Positions 26,642-35,089 of a stretch of DNA of 42,812 nucleotides are shown here, piece after piece. The notes under the pieces were generated by a model. That model was not told the origin of the DNA. It saw only the letters and a program-made list of their open reading frames with translations, and did no database searches. Positions within the stretch are counted from its first letter, which is position 1. Each line of letters starts with the position of its first letter. A program made the position numbers and the translations under genes. Source of the DNA: an uncultured Acetobacteraceae bacterium (GTDB taxonomy: Bacteria; Pseudomonadota; Alphaproteobacteria; Acetobacterales; Acetobacteraceae). Location of the stretch: positions 1 through 42,812 of the forward strand of contig CAIVPZ010000146.1 in assembly GCA_903907955.1 (NCBI GenBank). Direction: 5' to 3'.

Positions 26642-28011
26642 TCGATTCCTTCGAAGCCGGCGGGCTGCTGGCGGCCGGTATCTTCGTCGCCGCGGTGGCG
26701 CTGCTGCTGGTGACCGCCGCCGCCATCGCCTCCGCCCAGCGCGGCGCGCTGCTGCGGCTGGCCGCCCAGGTGGAGCTGATCGACCGGCGGGTGCGCGAGG
26801 ACGGCGAGAGCCTGCGTCGCACCATGACCGGGCTGGATCACGCGCTGCGCTGGGAGATCGCCGAGGCGACGCGGGAAGCGCTGGCGACCGCCTTCGCGCA
26901 GCTGCAGGACGCCACCGCCGCCACCGTGGCGCTGCGCGAGGCGATCGGCGAGCGGCTGGGCGAACTGGGCGGCAAGCTGGGCGAGGAGCAGGAGCGGCTG
27001 CGCATCCGGGTGGAAGCCAAGCTGGAGGAAATCCGCGTCGGCAATGACGGCAAGCTGGAACAGATGCGCCGGGCGGTGGACGAACAGTTGCAGACGGCGC
27101 TGGAGAAGCGCGTCGGCGAAAGCTTCCAGCGGGTGGCCGACCAGTTCGCCCAGGTGCAGCAGTCGATCGGCCAGGTGCAGGGCCTCGCCGGGGAGATCGG
27201 CAGCATCCGGCGGCTGTTCGCCAATGTGAAGGCGCGCGGCGGCTGGGGCGAGGCGCAACTGCGCCAGGTGCTGGACGACGTGCTGCCGCCCGGCGCCTAC
27301 GAGGCCAATCTTCGGGTCGGCGATGCCGGCGAGGTGGTGGAATTCGCCCTGCGCATGCCGCTGCGCGAATCCACCGTGCCGGTCTGGCTGCCGATCGACG
27401 CCAAGTTCCCGGCCGAGGATTACGACCGGCTGGTGATCGCCATCGAGGCCGGCGATCGCCCGGCCGAGACCGAGGCGCGGCGCGGGCTGGAACGGGCGAT
27501 CCGCGAGCAGGCCAAGCGCATCGCCCGCTACGTCCGCCCGCCGCGCACGGTGGACCATGCGGTGATGTATCTGCCTACCGAAGGGCTGTTCGCCGAGGCG
27601 GCGCGGCTGCCCGGGCTGCTCGAAGGCGTGCGCCGCGAGCACGGGGTGCATGTGGTGGGGCCGGCGCTGCTGCCGGCGCTGCTGCAGATGATCCGGCTGG
27701 GCCACCTGACGCTGGCGCTGGAACAGAAGGCGGGCGCGATCGGCGAGACGCTGGCGGCGGTGAAGTCGGAATGGGGCCTGCTGGGCGGGGCGCTGGACCA
27801 GCTGGCGCGCAAGGCCGAGGAGATGAGCAACAGCATCCAGCGCACCCAGGTGCGCAGCCGCGCGGTCGGGCGGGCACTGCGCGGGGTGGAGGTGATGGAG
27901 TTCGAACGGGCGGAGGCGGTGCTGGGGCTTGCCGATGGGGCGGCGAAGGAAGGCCAGGGCGCTGCCCTGGACCCGCCAAGGGGCAGTGGCCCCTTGGAAC
28001 CCATTACATAA
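26638..28011 (+). CDS. rmuC: DNA recombination protein RmuC
   Basis: A 457-residue RmuC protein: an N-terminal membrane helix (GLLAAGIFVAAVALLLVTAA), about 130 residues of coiled coil, then the RmuC nuclease-like domain (VKARGGWGEAQLRQVLDDVL, WLPIDAKFPAEDYDRL, AVMYLPTEGLFAEA, GPALLPALLQMIRLGH). RmuC limits inversions at repeats and has a PD-(D/E)XK-like fold. The start is GTG 26638, overlapping the ATPase stop. The last 20 or so codons (EGQGAALDPPRGSGPLEPIT) are the intergenic REP-like repeat read in frame, so that tail is not native domain sequence. Confidence 0.92.
   Translation: MIDSFEAGGLLAAGIFVAAVALLLVTAAAIASAQRGALLRLAAQVELIDRRVREDGESLRRTMTGLDHALRWEIAEATREALATAFAQLQDATAATVALREAIGERLGELGGKLGEEQERLRIRVEAKLEEIRVGNDGKLEQMRRAVDEQLQTALEKRVGESFQRVADQFAQVQQSIGQVQGLAGEIGSIRRLFANVKARGGWGEAQLRQVLDDVLPPGAYEANLRVGDAGEVVEFALRMPLRESTVPVWLPIDAKFPAEDYDRLVIAIEAGDRPAETEARRGLERAIREQAKRIARYVRPPRTVDHAVMYLPTEGLFAEAARLPGLLEGVRREHGVHVVGPALLPALLQMIRLGHLTLALEQKAGAIGETLAAVKSEWGLLGGALDQLARKAEEMSNSIQRTQVRSRAVGRALRGVEVMEFERAEAVLGLADGAAKEGQGAALDPPRGSGPLEPIT
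27947..28005 (+). repeat. REP-like intergenic repeat, copy 2
   Basis: Same two-hairpin unit ending GAACCCATT as at 12701-12759. Here it lies inside the 3' end of rmuC and is translated as its C-terminal tail. Confidence 0.75.
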
Positions 28012-28016
28012 GGGCC

Positions 28017-28050
28017 TTGCGGGGTCCAGGGCCAGAGCCCCTGGCCTTCC
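28017..28050 (-). repeat. REP-like intergenic repeat, inverted half unit
   Basis: GGGGTCCAGGGCCAGAGCCC-CTGGCC, the inverted partner, placed just before the dctA stop. As at 12844-12875, converging genes each end at their own hairpin. Confidence 0.7.
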
Positions 28051-28051
28051 T

Positions 28052-29356
28052 TCACGCCACCCGCGGCAACTCCCGCGAAGTCGGGATGGCCTTCCCCGCC
28101 AGCACCGCGCGGGCGCGGTCCATGTCGATCTGGTTCTCCCACCAGGCCACGAACACCGTGGCCACCGTGTTGCCGAACAGGTTGGTGATGGCGCGGGCCT
28201 CGCTCATGAAGCGGTCGATCGCCAGCACCAGCACGATGCCGGTGACCGGCACCTTGCCGTTCAGCGTCGCCAGGGTGGCGGCCAGGGTGATGAAGCCGCC
28301 GCCGGTGACCGCCGCGGCGCCCTTCGAGGTGAGCAGCAGCACCCCCAGGATGAGGATGTAGTCGCCCCACGACAGCGGGATGTTGAGCGCCTGGGCGATG
28401 AAGGTGATCGCCATGGTGAAGTAGATCGAGGTGCCGTCGAGATTGAAGGCATAGCCCAGCGGCACCACCAGCCCGACCAGCGGACGGTTGCAGCCCAGGT
28501 TCTCCAGCTTCGCCATCAGGCTGGGCAGCGCCGCTTCCGAGCTGCTGGTGCCGAGGACGATGAAGAACTCCTCCTTGATGTAGCGCAGCAGCGGCCACAG
28601 CCGCAGGCCGGTGATGCGCACCATCAGCCCCATGCCGATGGCGATGAACAGCACGCAGGTGAGGTAGAAGCAGAACATCAGGTAGCCGAGCTGCACCAGC
28701 GAGCCGGCGCCGTATTTGCCGACGGTGAAGGCCATCGCTCCGAAGGCGCCGATCGGGGCCACCCGCATGATCAGGTTGATGACGCCGAACAGCCCGGCGC
28801 CGGCCTCGTCCAGCACGTGCAGCAAGGTCCGGCCGCGCTCGCCCAGCTTGGCCAGCGCGAGGCCGAACAGCACGGCGAAGAACAGCACCGGCAGGATGTC
28901 GCCCTTGGCGAAGGCGCCCACCACCGAATCCGGGATGATGGCGAGCAGGAAATCGGTTACCGTCTGGTGCGCGGCGTTGCTGGTGTACTGGGAGATCGCC
29001 TTGGCATCGAGGGTGGCCGGGTCGGCGTTCAGGCCGGTGCCCGGCTGCACCACGTGGCCGACGATCAGGCCGATCAGCATGGCCAGCGTGGTCAGGATCT
29101 CGAAATAGATGATCGCCTTCAGGCCGATGCGGCCGACCTCGGCGGTGTCGTTGAGCTTGCCGATGCCGACCACGACGGTGACGAAGATGATCGGCGCGAT
29201 GACCATCTTCACCAGCTTGACGAAGCCGACGGCGAGCGGGTTCATCTGCTCGCCGAGCGCGGGGTAATAATGACCCAGGGCGACGCCGATGAGGATGGCG
29301 ATCAGCACCTGGATATAGAGCGACTTGGACTGGTTGGCCTGGATCACGCGGGGCAC
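28052..29356 (-). CDS. dctA: C4-dicarboxylate:cation symporter DctA
   Basis: A 434-residue sodium/dicarboxylate symporter family protein of the usual length, with about eight membrane helices and two re-entrant loops. Visible landmarks: [21 protein letters not shown] (first helix), [20 protein letters not shown], the serine-rich hairpin [13 protein letters not shown], the ion-site stretch [15 protein letters not shown] and [20 protein letters not shown]. It imports succinate, fumarate, malate or aspartate across the inner membrane. It stands alone with no dctBD; it converges on rmuC through the repeat pair. Confidence 0.94.
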   Translation of the reverse strand: MPRVIQANQSKSLYIQVLIAILIGVALGHYYPALGEQMNPLAVGFVKLVKMVIAPIIFVTVVVGIGKLNDTAEVGRIGLKAIIYFEILTTLAMLIGLIVGHVVQPGTGLNADPATLDAKAISQYTSNAAHQTVTDFLLAIIPDSVVGAFAKGDILPVLFFAVLFGLALAKLGERGRTLLHVLDEAGAGLFGVINLIMRVAPIGAFGAMAFTVGKYGAGSLVQLGYLMFCFYLTCVLFIAIGMGLMVRITGLRLWPLLRYIKEEFFIVLGTSSSEAALPSLMAKLENLGCNRPLVGLVVPLGYAFNLDGTSIYFTMAITFIAQALNIPLSWGDYILILGVLLLTSKGAAAVTGGGFITLAATLATLNGKVPVTGIVLVLAIDRFMSEARAITNLFGNTVATVFVAWWENQIDMDRARAVLAGKAIPTSRELPRVA

Positions 29357-29483
29357 CCTCCCGGACTTTGTCCCCGCACGTCCGGCGCGGGTTGATCGTC
29401 ATTAAGCCCCCGGCAGCGGCTTGACGACAGGGTTTTTTTCGCGAGGTTCATCGGAACTCACCCCCAGGCAGGATGCGCCCCGC

Positions 29484-30170
29484 ATGCCCGAGTTCGTTAT
29501 CACGCCACCGCCCGTTGCATGCGTGCCCGTCGCCGGCGGCGGGCGGTTTCCGGTGCGGCGGATATTCTGTGTGGGACGCAACTATGCCGGACATGCGCGC
29601 GAAATGGGCAGCGACCCCGACCGCGAGCCGCCGTTCTTCTTTACCAAGCCGGCCGACGCGGTGCTGACGGGCGGCGCCGACATGCCGTATCCGCCGGCGA
29701 CCAGCCTGCTGCACCACGAGATGGAGCTGGTGGTGGCGCTGGGTGTGGGCGGGGCCGGCATCGCCGTGGCGGACGCGCTGGGCCATGTGTGGGGCTATGC
29801 CGCCGGGCTCGACATGACCCGGCGCGACCTGCAGAACGCCGCGAAGCAGGAAGGCAAGCCCTGGGACATGGCCAAGGGGTTCGACCATTCCGCGCCGATC
29901 GGCGATATCATCCCGGCCGCCCGCTTTCCCGACCCGACACGCGGGCGGATCGCCCTGGCGGTGAATGGCGCGATCCGGCAGGAAGCCGACCTTTCGACGC
30001 TGATCTGGAGCGTCGCCGAGACCATTTCGTTCCTGTCCGGGCTGGTCCGGCTGGCCCCCGGCGACCTGATCTTCACCGGCACGCCGGAAGGGGTGGCGGC
30101 GGTGCAGCGCGGCGACCTGCTGGAGGGCGTGGTGGACGGCGGCGGCACCGTGCGCACGCGCATCGTCTGA
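29484..30170 (+). CDS. Fumarylacetoacetate hydrolase family protein
   Basis: A 228-residue FAH-domain enzyme of the short single-domain type. [16 protein letters not shown] opens the domain, [10 protein letters not shown] follows, the metal ligands lie in [11 protein letters not shown] and [10 protein letters not shown], and [16 protein letters not shown] and [11 protein letters not shown] complete the set. Such proteins act as acylpyruvate hydrolases, oxaloacetate decarboxylases or catechol-pathway hydrolases; the substrate cannot be read here. ATG 29484 is used because earlier codons (from 29421) are unlike the family. Followed 2 nt later by the exonuclease III gene. Confidence 0.87.
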   Translation: MPEFVITPPPVACVPVAGGGRFPVRRIFCVGRNYAGHAREMGSDPDREPPFFFTKPADAVLTGGADMPYPPATSLLHHEMELVVALGVGGAGIAVADALGHVWGYAAGLDMTRRDLQNAAKQEGKPWDMAKGFDHSAPIGDIIPAARFPDPTRGRIALAVNGAIRQEADLSTLIWSVAETISFLSGLVRLAPGDLIFTGTPEGVAAVQRGDLLEGVVDGGGTVRTRIV

Positions 30171-30172
30171 CC

Positions 30173-30982
30173 ATGACCGAACACCTGCGGGTCGCCACCT
30201 GGAACATCAACTCGCTGCGGCTGCGCCTGAAGCTGCTGCCGCTGCTGAGCGCGGCGCTGCGGCCGGACGTGATCTGCCTGCAGGAAACCAAGGTTCCGGA
30301 CGCGCTGTTCCCCACCGCCGCGCCGGCCGAACTCGGCTATCCGTTCGCCGCGTGGCGGGGGATGAAGGGCTATAACGGGGTGGCGATCCTGTCGCGGATT
30401 CCGTTACGGACGCTGGATATCGCGCCGGACTGGTGCGGCAGGGGCGACTGCCGGCACATCGCGGTGGCGCTGGACATGCGCAGCGGGCCGGTGGAGCTGC
30501 ATAATTTCTACGTGCCGGCCGGCGGCGACGTGCCGGACCGGGCGGCAAACCCGAAATTCGCCCACAAGCTCGACTTCGTGGCAGAGGCAACCACCTGGTT
30601 CGCCGCGCGCACCGCGCTGGCGCGGACCGTGCTGGTGGGCGACCTGAACATCGCGCCGCTGGAACACGACGTGTGGAGCCACAAGCAACTGCTCGGCGTG
30701 GTCAGCCATACGCCGCCGGAAACCGAAGGGCTGACGGGCTGGCTGCGGCAGGGCTTCCATGACGCGGTGCGGCATTTCGTGCCGGAGGAACGGAAGCTCT
30801 ATACGTGGTGGTCGTACCGCAACCGGGACTGGCGCGCCTCCGATCGGGGGCGGCGACTCGACCATGTCTGGGTCAGCCGCGACCTCCGGGACGGGCTGCG
30901 CACCCACAGCATCCTGACGGATGCCCGGGACTGGACGCAGCCCAGCGACCATGTGCCGGTGCAGGTGGAGCTGGAAGTCTGA
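30173..30982 (+). CDS. xthA: Exodeoxyribonuclease III
   Basis: A 269-residue AP endonuclease/3'-5' exonuclease of the ExoIII family, acting in base-excision repair. All motifs are present: VATWNINSLRLRL, ICLQETK (metal Glu), YNGVAILSR, NFYVPAGGD, LVGDLNIAPLEHDVWSH, a tryptophan-rich YTWWSYRNRDW, RRLDHVWVS and the final PSDHVPV. The ATG follows the FAH gene stop after 2 nt. Confidence 0.93.
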   Translation: MTEHLRVATWNINSLRLRLKLLPLLSAALRPDVICLQETKVPDALFPTAAPAELGYPFAAWRGMKGYNGVAILSRIPLRTLDIAPDWCGRGDCRHIAVALDMRSGPVELHNFYVPAGGDVPDRAANPKFAHKLDFVAEATTWFAARTALARTVLVGDLNIAPLEHDVWSHKQLLGVVSHTPPETEGLTGWLRQGFHDAVRHFVPEERKLYTWWSYRNRDWRASDRGRRLDHVWVSRDLRDGLRTHSILTDARDWTQPSDHVPVQVELEV

Positions 30983-31006
30983 CGTGGCCCCCTGGACCCC
31001 ATTGCG

Positions 31007-31729
31007 TCAGGCAGCGAGCGGCTTGATGCCCTCCGGGTCCAGGCGGTAGCCGCCGCCCTCGGTGACCAGCAGGCGGGCGTTGGCGGGGTCGGGCTCGATC
31101 TTCTGGCGCAGACGATAGATGTGGGTTTCCAGCGTGTGGGTGGTCACCGCCGAGTTGTAGCCCCATACCTCGTTCAGCAGCACCTGCCGCGCCACCGGCC
31201 TGCTGCCGGCGCGGTAGAGGAACTTGAGGATGGCGGCTTCCTTCTCGGTAAGGCGGATGCGGCGGTTCTTCGCCGGGTCCTGCAGCAGCTTCGCCGCCGG
31301 CCGGAACGTATAGGGGCCGATGGTGAAAACCGCGTCCTCGCTGTTCTCGAAGATACGCAGCTGGGCGCGCAGGCGGGCCAGCAGCTCGGCCAGGCGGAAC
31401 GGCTTGGCGATGTAGTCGTTGGCGCCGGAATCGAGGCCGCGCACCACATCGGCTTCCTCGTCGGAGCCGGTGAGTATGATGATCGGCACCTTGATGCCGT
31501 TGCGGCGCAGCCGCGCGCACAGGTCGCGCCCGTCGCCGTCCGGCAGGCTGACGTCGAGGATGAGCGCGTCGAACCTGGAGTCGCGCGCGTTGATCTTCGC
31601 TTCCGCTTCGCCGGCGGTCGCTGCACCGGTAGCCGTGAACTCGCCGTCGACCGCCAGTTGCTCCGCGAGCGTCTCCCGCAGGGCCGCGTCGTCGTCGACG
31701 ATCAGAATGGGCCGCTCGCCCGTCATCAT
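31007..31729 (-). CDS. OmpR-family two-component response regulator
   Basis: A 240-residue regulator: receiver domain with acidic pocket VDDD (residues 11-14), phospho-acceptor Asp59 in LILDVSLPDGDG, the ILTGSD threonine and Lys109 in YIAKPFRLAELLA. A winged-helix DNA-binding domain follows (RLTEKEAAILKFLYRAG, LLNEVWGYNSAVTTHTLETH, VTEGGGYRL). No sensor kinase is adjacent, so its partner is elsewhere. ATG 31726 is equally possible; the frame upstream to 31804 is not family-like. It is divergent from ribA over a 318-bp interval. Confidence 0.9.
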   Translation of the reverse strand: MMTGERPILIVDDDAALRETLAEQLAVDGEFTATGAATAGEAEAKINARDSRFDALILDVSLPDGDGRDLCARLRRNGIKVPIIILTGSDEEADVVRGLDSGANDYIAKPFRLAELLARLRAQLRIFENSEDAVFTIGPYTFRPAAKLLQDPAKNRRIRLTEKEAAILKFLYRAGSRPVARQVLLNEVWGYNSAVTTHTLETHIYRLRQKIEPDPANARLLVTEGGGYRLDPEGIKPLAA

Positions 31730-31996
31730 CTGGTATTCCTCAGAGTCCCTAACGTGATGCGGAGCGGGGCCAGCTCCCCACCCAGTCGCCCGCCGGCTGG
31801 ACACCGTCCGGTCGCATGCAATTGCAACTGTCGCCGATCATTCCACGGTTTGGCAACGTCAACAATTCGATTGCGGTCTTGTCGGTTCGCACCCGGGGCA
31901 CATTATCGTGAGAAGCGGCCGGACGGATGGCACCATGTGCCTGTATAACCGGAAGCCTGCAGGCGTGCACGCGGATCGACGGCGGCGCATCTGCAT

Positions 31997-32008
31997 TGTC
32001 GCGACAAG
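31997..32008. promoter_or_regulatory. 12-bp palindrome upstream of ribA
   Basis: TTGTCGCGACAA is a perfect palindrome 39 bp before the ribA start. It may be an operator. No FMN riboswitch and no convincing promoter was seen in the divergent interval 31730-32047, and no gene. Confidence 0.25.
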
Positions 32009-32047
32009 CGTCGACCAGCCTGGCCGATAGCGTTATCCGGGAAGTGC

Positions 32048-33229
32048 ATGACCTCTCCGCCGTTGCGATCCCAGCCCCCAGGCGACAGCCGGGCGGTGGC
32101 AGCCGAGTCCGGCCTGTCCGCGGTTGCCGATCCCGCGGTGCTGCGCCTGCGCGCCGTGCACCGGGCGCAGGCCGATCTGCGGCGTGGCACCCCGGTGCTG
32201 ATGCGGGCGGCGCAGGACCTGGTGCTGCTGAGCGCCGAGACCACCGGAACGCGGGGGCTGGCCGAGCTTCGGCACGTGGCCGAGGGGGCGCCGGTGCTGC
32301 TGCTGGCGCCGGCGCGGGCGGCCGCGGTGCTGCACCGGCCGGTGGTGCCGGCGCTGCCGGCGCTGGCGCTGCGCCTGCCGGAGGCGCTGTTCGAGCCGGA
32401 ATTCCTGCGCGGCCTGGCCGATCCGACCGCCGAGCAGATGCTGCCGGCCGAGCCGGTGCTGGCGTCCGATTGGCAGCAGGAGGCGACGGCGGCGGCGCTG
32501 GCGCTGGCCAAGCTGGCACGGCTGCTGCCGGCGGTGCTGGCCGCCCCGTTGCGCGCCGATGCCGCGGCGCGCGCCGCCGAGTTGCATCTGCAGGCGGTGG
32601 CGGCGGCCGACGTGCTGGCCTATCCGCGCGACATGGTGGCCAACCTGACCCGGGTGGCCGAGGCGCAGGTGCCGATGGACGGCGCGCCGGATGCGCGCAT
32701 CGTCGCTTTCCGCGCGCCGGATGCCGGGGTGGAGCAACTGGCGATCCTGGTCGGACGGCCGGAGGCGGCCGACGCGCCGCTGGTGCGGCTGCATTCCGAG
32801 TGCTTCACCGGCGACCTGCTGGGCAGCCTGCGCTGCGACTGCGGCGCGCAGTTGCGCGGCGCCATCCGGCGCATGGCCGAGGAGGGCGCCGGGGTGCTGC
32901 TGTATCTGGCACAGGAGGGGCGCGGCATCGGCCTGGTGAACAAGCTGCGCGCCTATACCCTGCAGGATCGCGGACTGGATACGCTGGACGCCAACCGCGC
33001 GCTCGGCTGGGGGGCGGACGAGCGCAACTTCATGGTTGCCGCCACCATGCTGGAGGCGCTGGGGGTGCGGCGGCTGCGGCTGCTGACCAACAACCCGGAC
33101 AAGGTGGCCGCATTGGCCGCCTGCGGCGTGGAGGTGCTGCGCCGGGAAAGCCATGCCTTCGCCCCGAACGGGGTGAACGACCATTACCTGGCCACCAAGG
33201 CGGCACGGTTCGGCCACCTGCTGGGCTGA
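32048..33229 (+). CDS. ribA: GTP cyclohydrolase II with degenerate N-terminal domain
   Basis: A 393-residue protein of riboflavin synthesis. The C-terminal 200 residues are a full GTP cyclohydrolase II: LVRLHSECFTGDLLGSLRCD with Zn ligands C252, C263 and C265, YLAQEGRGIGLVNKLRAY, LDTLDANRALGWGADERN and RLLTNNPDKV. The first 190 residues occupy the place of a DHBP synthase but lack its recognisable motifs, a known layout in alphaproteobacterial RibA. A separate ribB should exist elsewhere. Confidence 0.9.
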   Translation: MTSPPLRSQPPGDSRAVAAESGLSAVADPAVLRLRAVHRAQADLRRGTPVLMRAAQDLVLLSAETTGTRGLAELRHVAEGAPVLLLAPARAAAVLHRPVVPALPALALRLPEALFEPEFLRGLADPTAEQMLPAEPVLASDWQQEATAAALALAKLARLLPAVLAAPLRADAAARAAELHLQAVAAADVLAYPRDMVANLTRVAEAQVPMDGAPDARIVAFRAPDAGVEQLAILVGRPEAADAPLVRLHSECFTGDLLGSLRCDCGAQLRGAIRRMAEEGAGVLLYLAQEGRGIGLVNKLRAYTLQDRGLDTLDANRALGWGADERNFMVAATMLEALGVRRLRLLTNNPDKVAALAACGVEVLRRESHAFAPNGVNDHYLATKAARFGHLLG

Positions 33230-33253
33230 TCCGGTGGCGTGCGAGGGAATCGG

Positions 33254-33751
33254 ATGAGCGAGGCGATCGTGCACCCGCAGGGGCTGCTGGAACTGCGCGG
33301 CCTGGCCTGGCGCTGCGCGCTTGGGCGCGGCGGCGTGCGGGAATTCAAGGAGGAAGGCGACGGCGCCACCCCGGCCGGCCTGCTGCCGCTGCGCCGGGTG
33401 CTCTACCGCGCCGACCGGGTGCCGATTCCGCGCGCCGCGGTGGCCCGCGAGCCGATCGGCGAGCAGGACGGCTGGTGCGACGATCCAGGGCACGCCGACT
33501 ACAACCGCCAGGTCCGGCTGCCGCACCCGGCCCGGCACGAGGAACTCTGGCGGCGCGACGGGCTGTACGACGTGGTGGGCGTGCTGGGCTGGAACGACGC
33601 ACCGGTGGTGCGCGGGCGCGGATCGGCGATATTTTTCCATGTCGCGCGGGCGGATTACGCGCCCACCGAAGGCTGCGTGGCACTGGCCCTGGCCGACCTG
33701 CTGGCGGTGCTGGCGGCGGGGGTGACGGCGCTGCGCGTGCTGGCCCCCTGA
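33254..33751 (+). CDS. L,D-transpeptidase (YkuD domain)
   Basis: A 165-residue protein with the YkuD catalytic signature IFFHVARADYAPTEGCVALA: His129 and nucleophile Cys141. Such enzymes form 3-3 peptidoglycan cross-links or anchor proteins to the wall. No signal peptide is evident, as in other short members (YafK/YbiS-unlike, DUF-type). The ATG at 33254 is preferred over one at 33239. It lies 24 bp after ribA and is likely co-transcribed. Confidence 0.82.
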   Translation: MSEAIVHPQGLLELRGLAWRCALGRGGVREFKEEGDGATPAGLLPLRRVLYRADRVPIPRAAVAREPIGEQDGWCDDPGHADYNRQVRLPHPARHEELWRRDGLYDVVGVLGWNDAPVVRGRGSAIFFHVARADYAPTEGCVALALADLLAVLAAGVTALRVLAP

Positions 33752-33789
33752 TGCCGGCTCCCTGAACGGCCGGCCGGCGTCGGCGATCG

Positions 33790-34143
33790 TCAGGGGTCGC
33801 GGCTGAGGCCCCGGACGGCGAGCGCGTGCAGGTAGTCCTGCCAGCGCGCCGCCTGCTCGCGGCCGAGGCGATGCAGATAGTCCCAGGCGTAGATGCCGGT
33901 GTTGTGGCCGTCGTCGAAGCTCAGCCGCACGGCATAGTTGCCCACCGGTTCGACCGAGACGATGCCGACATGCCGGCGGCCGGCCACGGTTTTGCGTTCG
34001 TCCGGGTGGTGGCCCTGCACCTCGGCGCTCGGGCTTTCCACCCGCAGCAACTCGGCCGGGTAGGAGAACCGGCTGCCGTCGTCGAAATCCACCTCCAGAC
34101 TCTTGTCGGCGCGGACGAGGCGGATTTCGGTGGGGGTTGGCAT
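33790..34143 (-). CDS. DUF971 domain protein
   Basis: A 117-residue single DUF971 domain (gamma-butyrobetaine hydroxylase N-terminal-like): EIRLVRADKSLEVDFDDGSRF, PAELLRVESPSAEV and NYAVRLSFDDGHNTGIYAWDYL. In many bacteria the domain lies next to Fe-S cluster or Mrp/ApbC-type genes; its role is unsettled. It follows the Trm112 gene by 13 bp in a four-gene minus-strand run. Confidence 0.87.
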   Translation of the reverse strand: MPTPTEIRLVRADKSLEVDFDDGSRFSYPAELLRVESPSAEVQGHHPDERKTVAGRRHVGIVSVEPVGNYAVRLSFDDGHNTGIYAWDYLHRLGREQAARWQDYLHALAVRGLSRDP

Positions 34144-34156
34144 CGGCGGACGCGCC

Positions 34157-34375
34157 TCAGCCCTCATCCAGCGGACGGGCTTCGTCGGGCAGCATGATCG
34201 GGATGCCGTCGCGGATCGGATAGGCCAGGCCGGCGGCGCGGCTGACCAGCTCGTTGTGGACCCGGTCGTAGTGCAGCTTCTGCTTGGTTACCGGGCAGAC
34301 CAGGATTTCCAGCAGGCGCGGATCGACCGGCGCGTGCACCGGTGGCTCGGCGGTCGAAGCGGTGGTTTCGGGCAT
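34157..34375 (-). CDS. Trm112 family protein
   Basis: A 72-residue protein: [18 protein letters not shown] then [20 protein letters not shown]. Bacterial Trm112-like proteins are small zinc-ribbon-like activators or partners of methyltransferases; this one keeps only one cysteine, typical of the alphaproteobacterial form. Confidence 0.9.
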   Translation of the reverse strand: MPETTASTAEPPVHAPVDPRLLEILVCPVTKQKLHYDRVHNELVSRAAGLAYPIRDGIPIMLPDEARPLDEG

Positions 34376-34402
34376 GGGCTTGGTATCTCCTGCGCCGGCG
34401 CG

Positions 34403-35077
34403 TCAGCTTGCCCGGGAACGGGCCGGCGCGGCGTCCGTCCCGGAAGCGTGGATGTCCATCTCGAGCAGGGCTGCCAGTGCCGTGGCGCGGTCCTGCGGCG
34501 TGGGCGCTTCCAGCAGCGCCTGCTTCTCGGCCGGTTCGAACGGGCAGGCCATGCAGAGCGTGGTGACCAGGGTGTCGTCGGCCATGCTGTCGATGGCTTC
34601 CCAGTTCGCCTCGATGCCGCGATGGGCGAAATAGGCGCGCAGCGATGCCAGCAGGGCGGGACGATCGCAACCGCCCATCGCGGCTTCCGGGTCGAGATCG
34701 GCGGCAAACCGGGCGAAATCGGCGCGCACCCGGCGGTAGCCGTGCCGCAGCGGGGCCTCCCCGGTTACCGCGAAGCGGATGATGCCGGTGAGGGTAACCA
34801 GGAAACGCCCGTCCTCGGTTTCGCTGAACGAGGACACGCGGCCGAGGCAGCCGAACCGGTACAGCGCCGGGCCGGTGGCGACCGCTGGCGCCTGGGGGTC
34901 GGGCTGGATCATGCCGAACAGCCGGCCGGCCGCCAGCGCGTCCTCGGTCAAGGCAAGGTAGCGCGCCTCGAAGATGTTGAGCGGCAGCCGCCCGTGTGGC
35001 AGCAGCAGCGCCCCTGTCAGCGGGAAAACCGGGAAGGTCTCCGGCAGGTCTTCCGGCCGCGGGTGCAGGTGCCCCAT
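34403..35077 (-). CDS. LON N-terminal (PUA-like) domain protein
   Basis: A 224-residue protein with the Lon substrate-binding domain but no ATPase or protease part: FPVFPLTGALLLPHGRLPLN, IFEARYLAL, FGMIQPDP and CLGRVSSFSETEDGRFLVTL. Stand-alone forms are near-universal in alphaproteobacteria and sit next to the thioredoxin gene, as here. Likely a chaperone or substrate adaptor; direct function unknown. Confidence 0.9.
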   Translation of the reverse strand: MGHLHPRPEDLPETFPVFPLTGALLLPHGRLPLNIFEARYLALTEDALAAGRLFGMIQPDPQAPAVATGPALYRFGCLGRVSSFSETEDGRFLVTLTGIIRFAVTGEAPLRHGYRRVRADFARFAADLDPEAAMGGCDRPALLASLRAYFAHRGIEANWEAIDSMADDTLVTTLCMACPFEPAEKQALLEAPTPQDRATALAALLEMDIHASGTDAAPARSRAS

Positions 35078-35089
35078 GTCAATCCGGCA

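Noticed and set aside
27528-29402. A 624-codon minus-strand frame spanning dctA and the end of rmuC
   Set aside because: It is a shadow; the true DctA frame has all family motifs and the correct length.
31730-32047. FMN riboswitch upstream of ribA
   Set aside because: None of the conserved FMN aptamer segments was found.
31927-33765. Long frames on both strands over ribA and the transpeptidase gene
   Set aside because: Glycine/arginine/alanine-rich shadows of genes with clear catalytic motifs in other frames.
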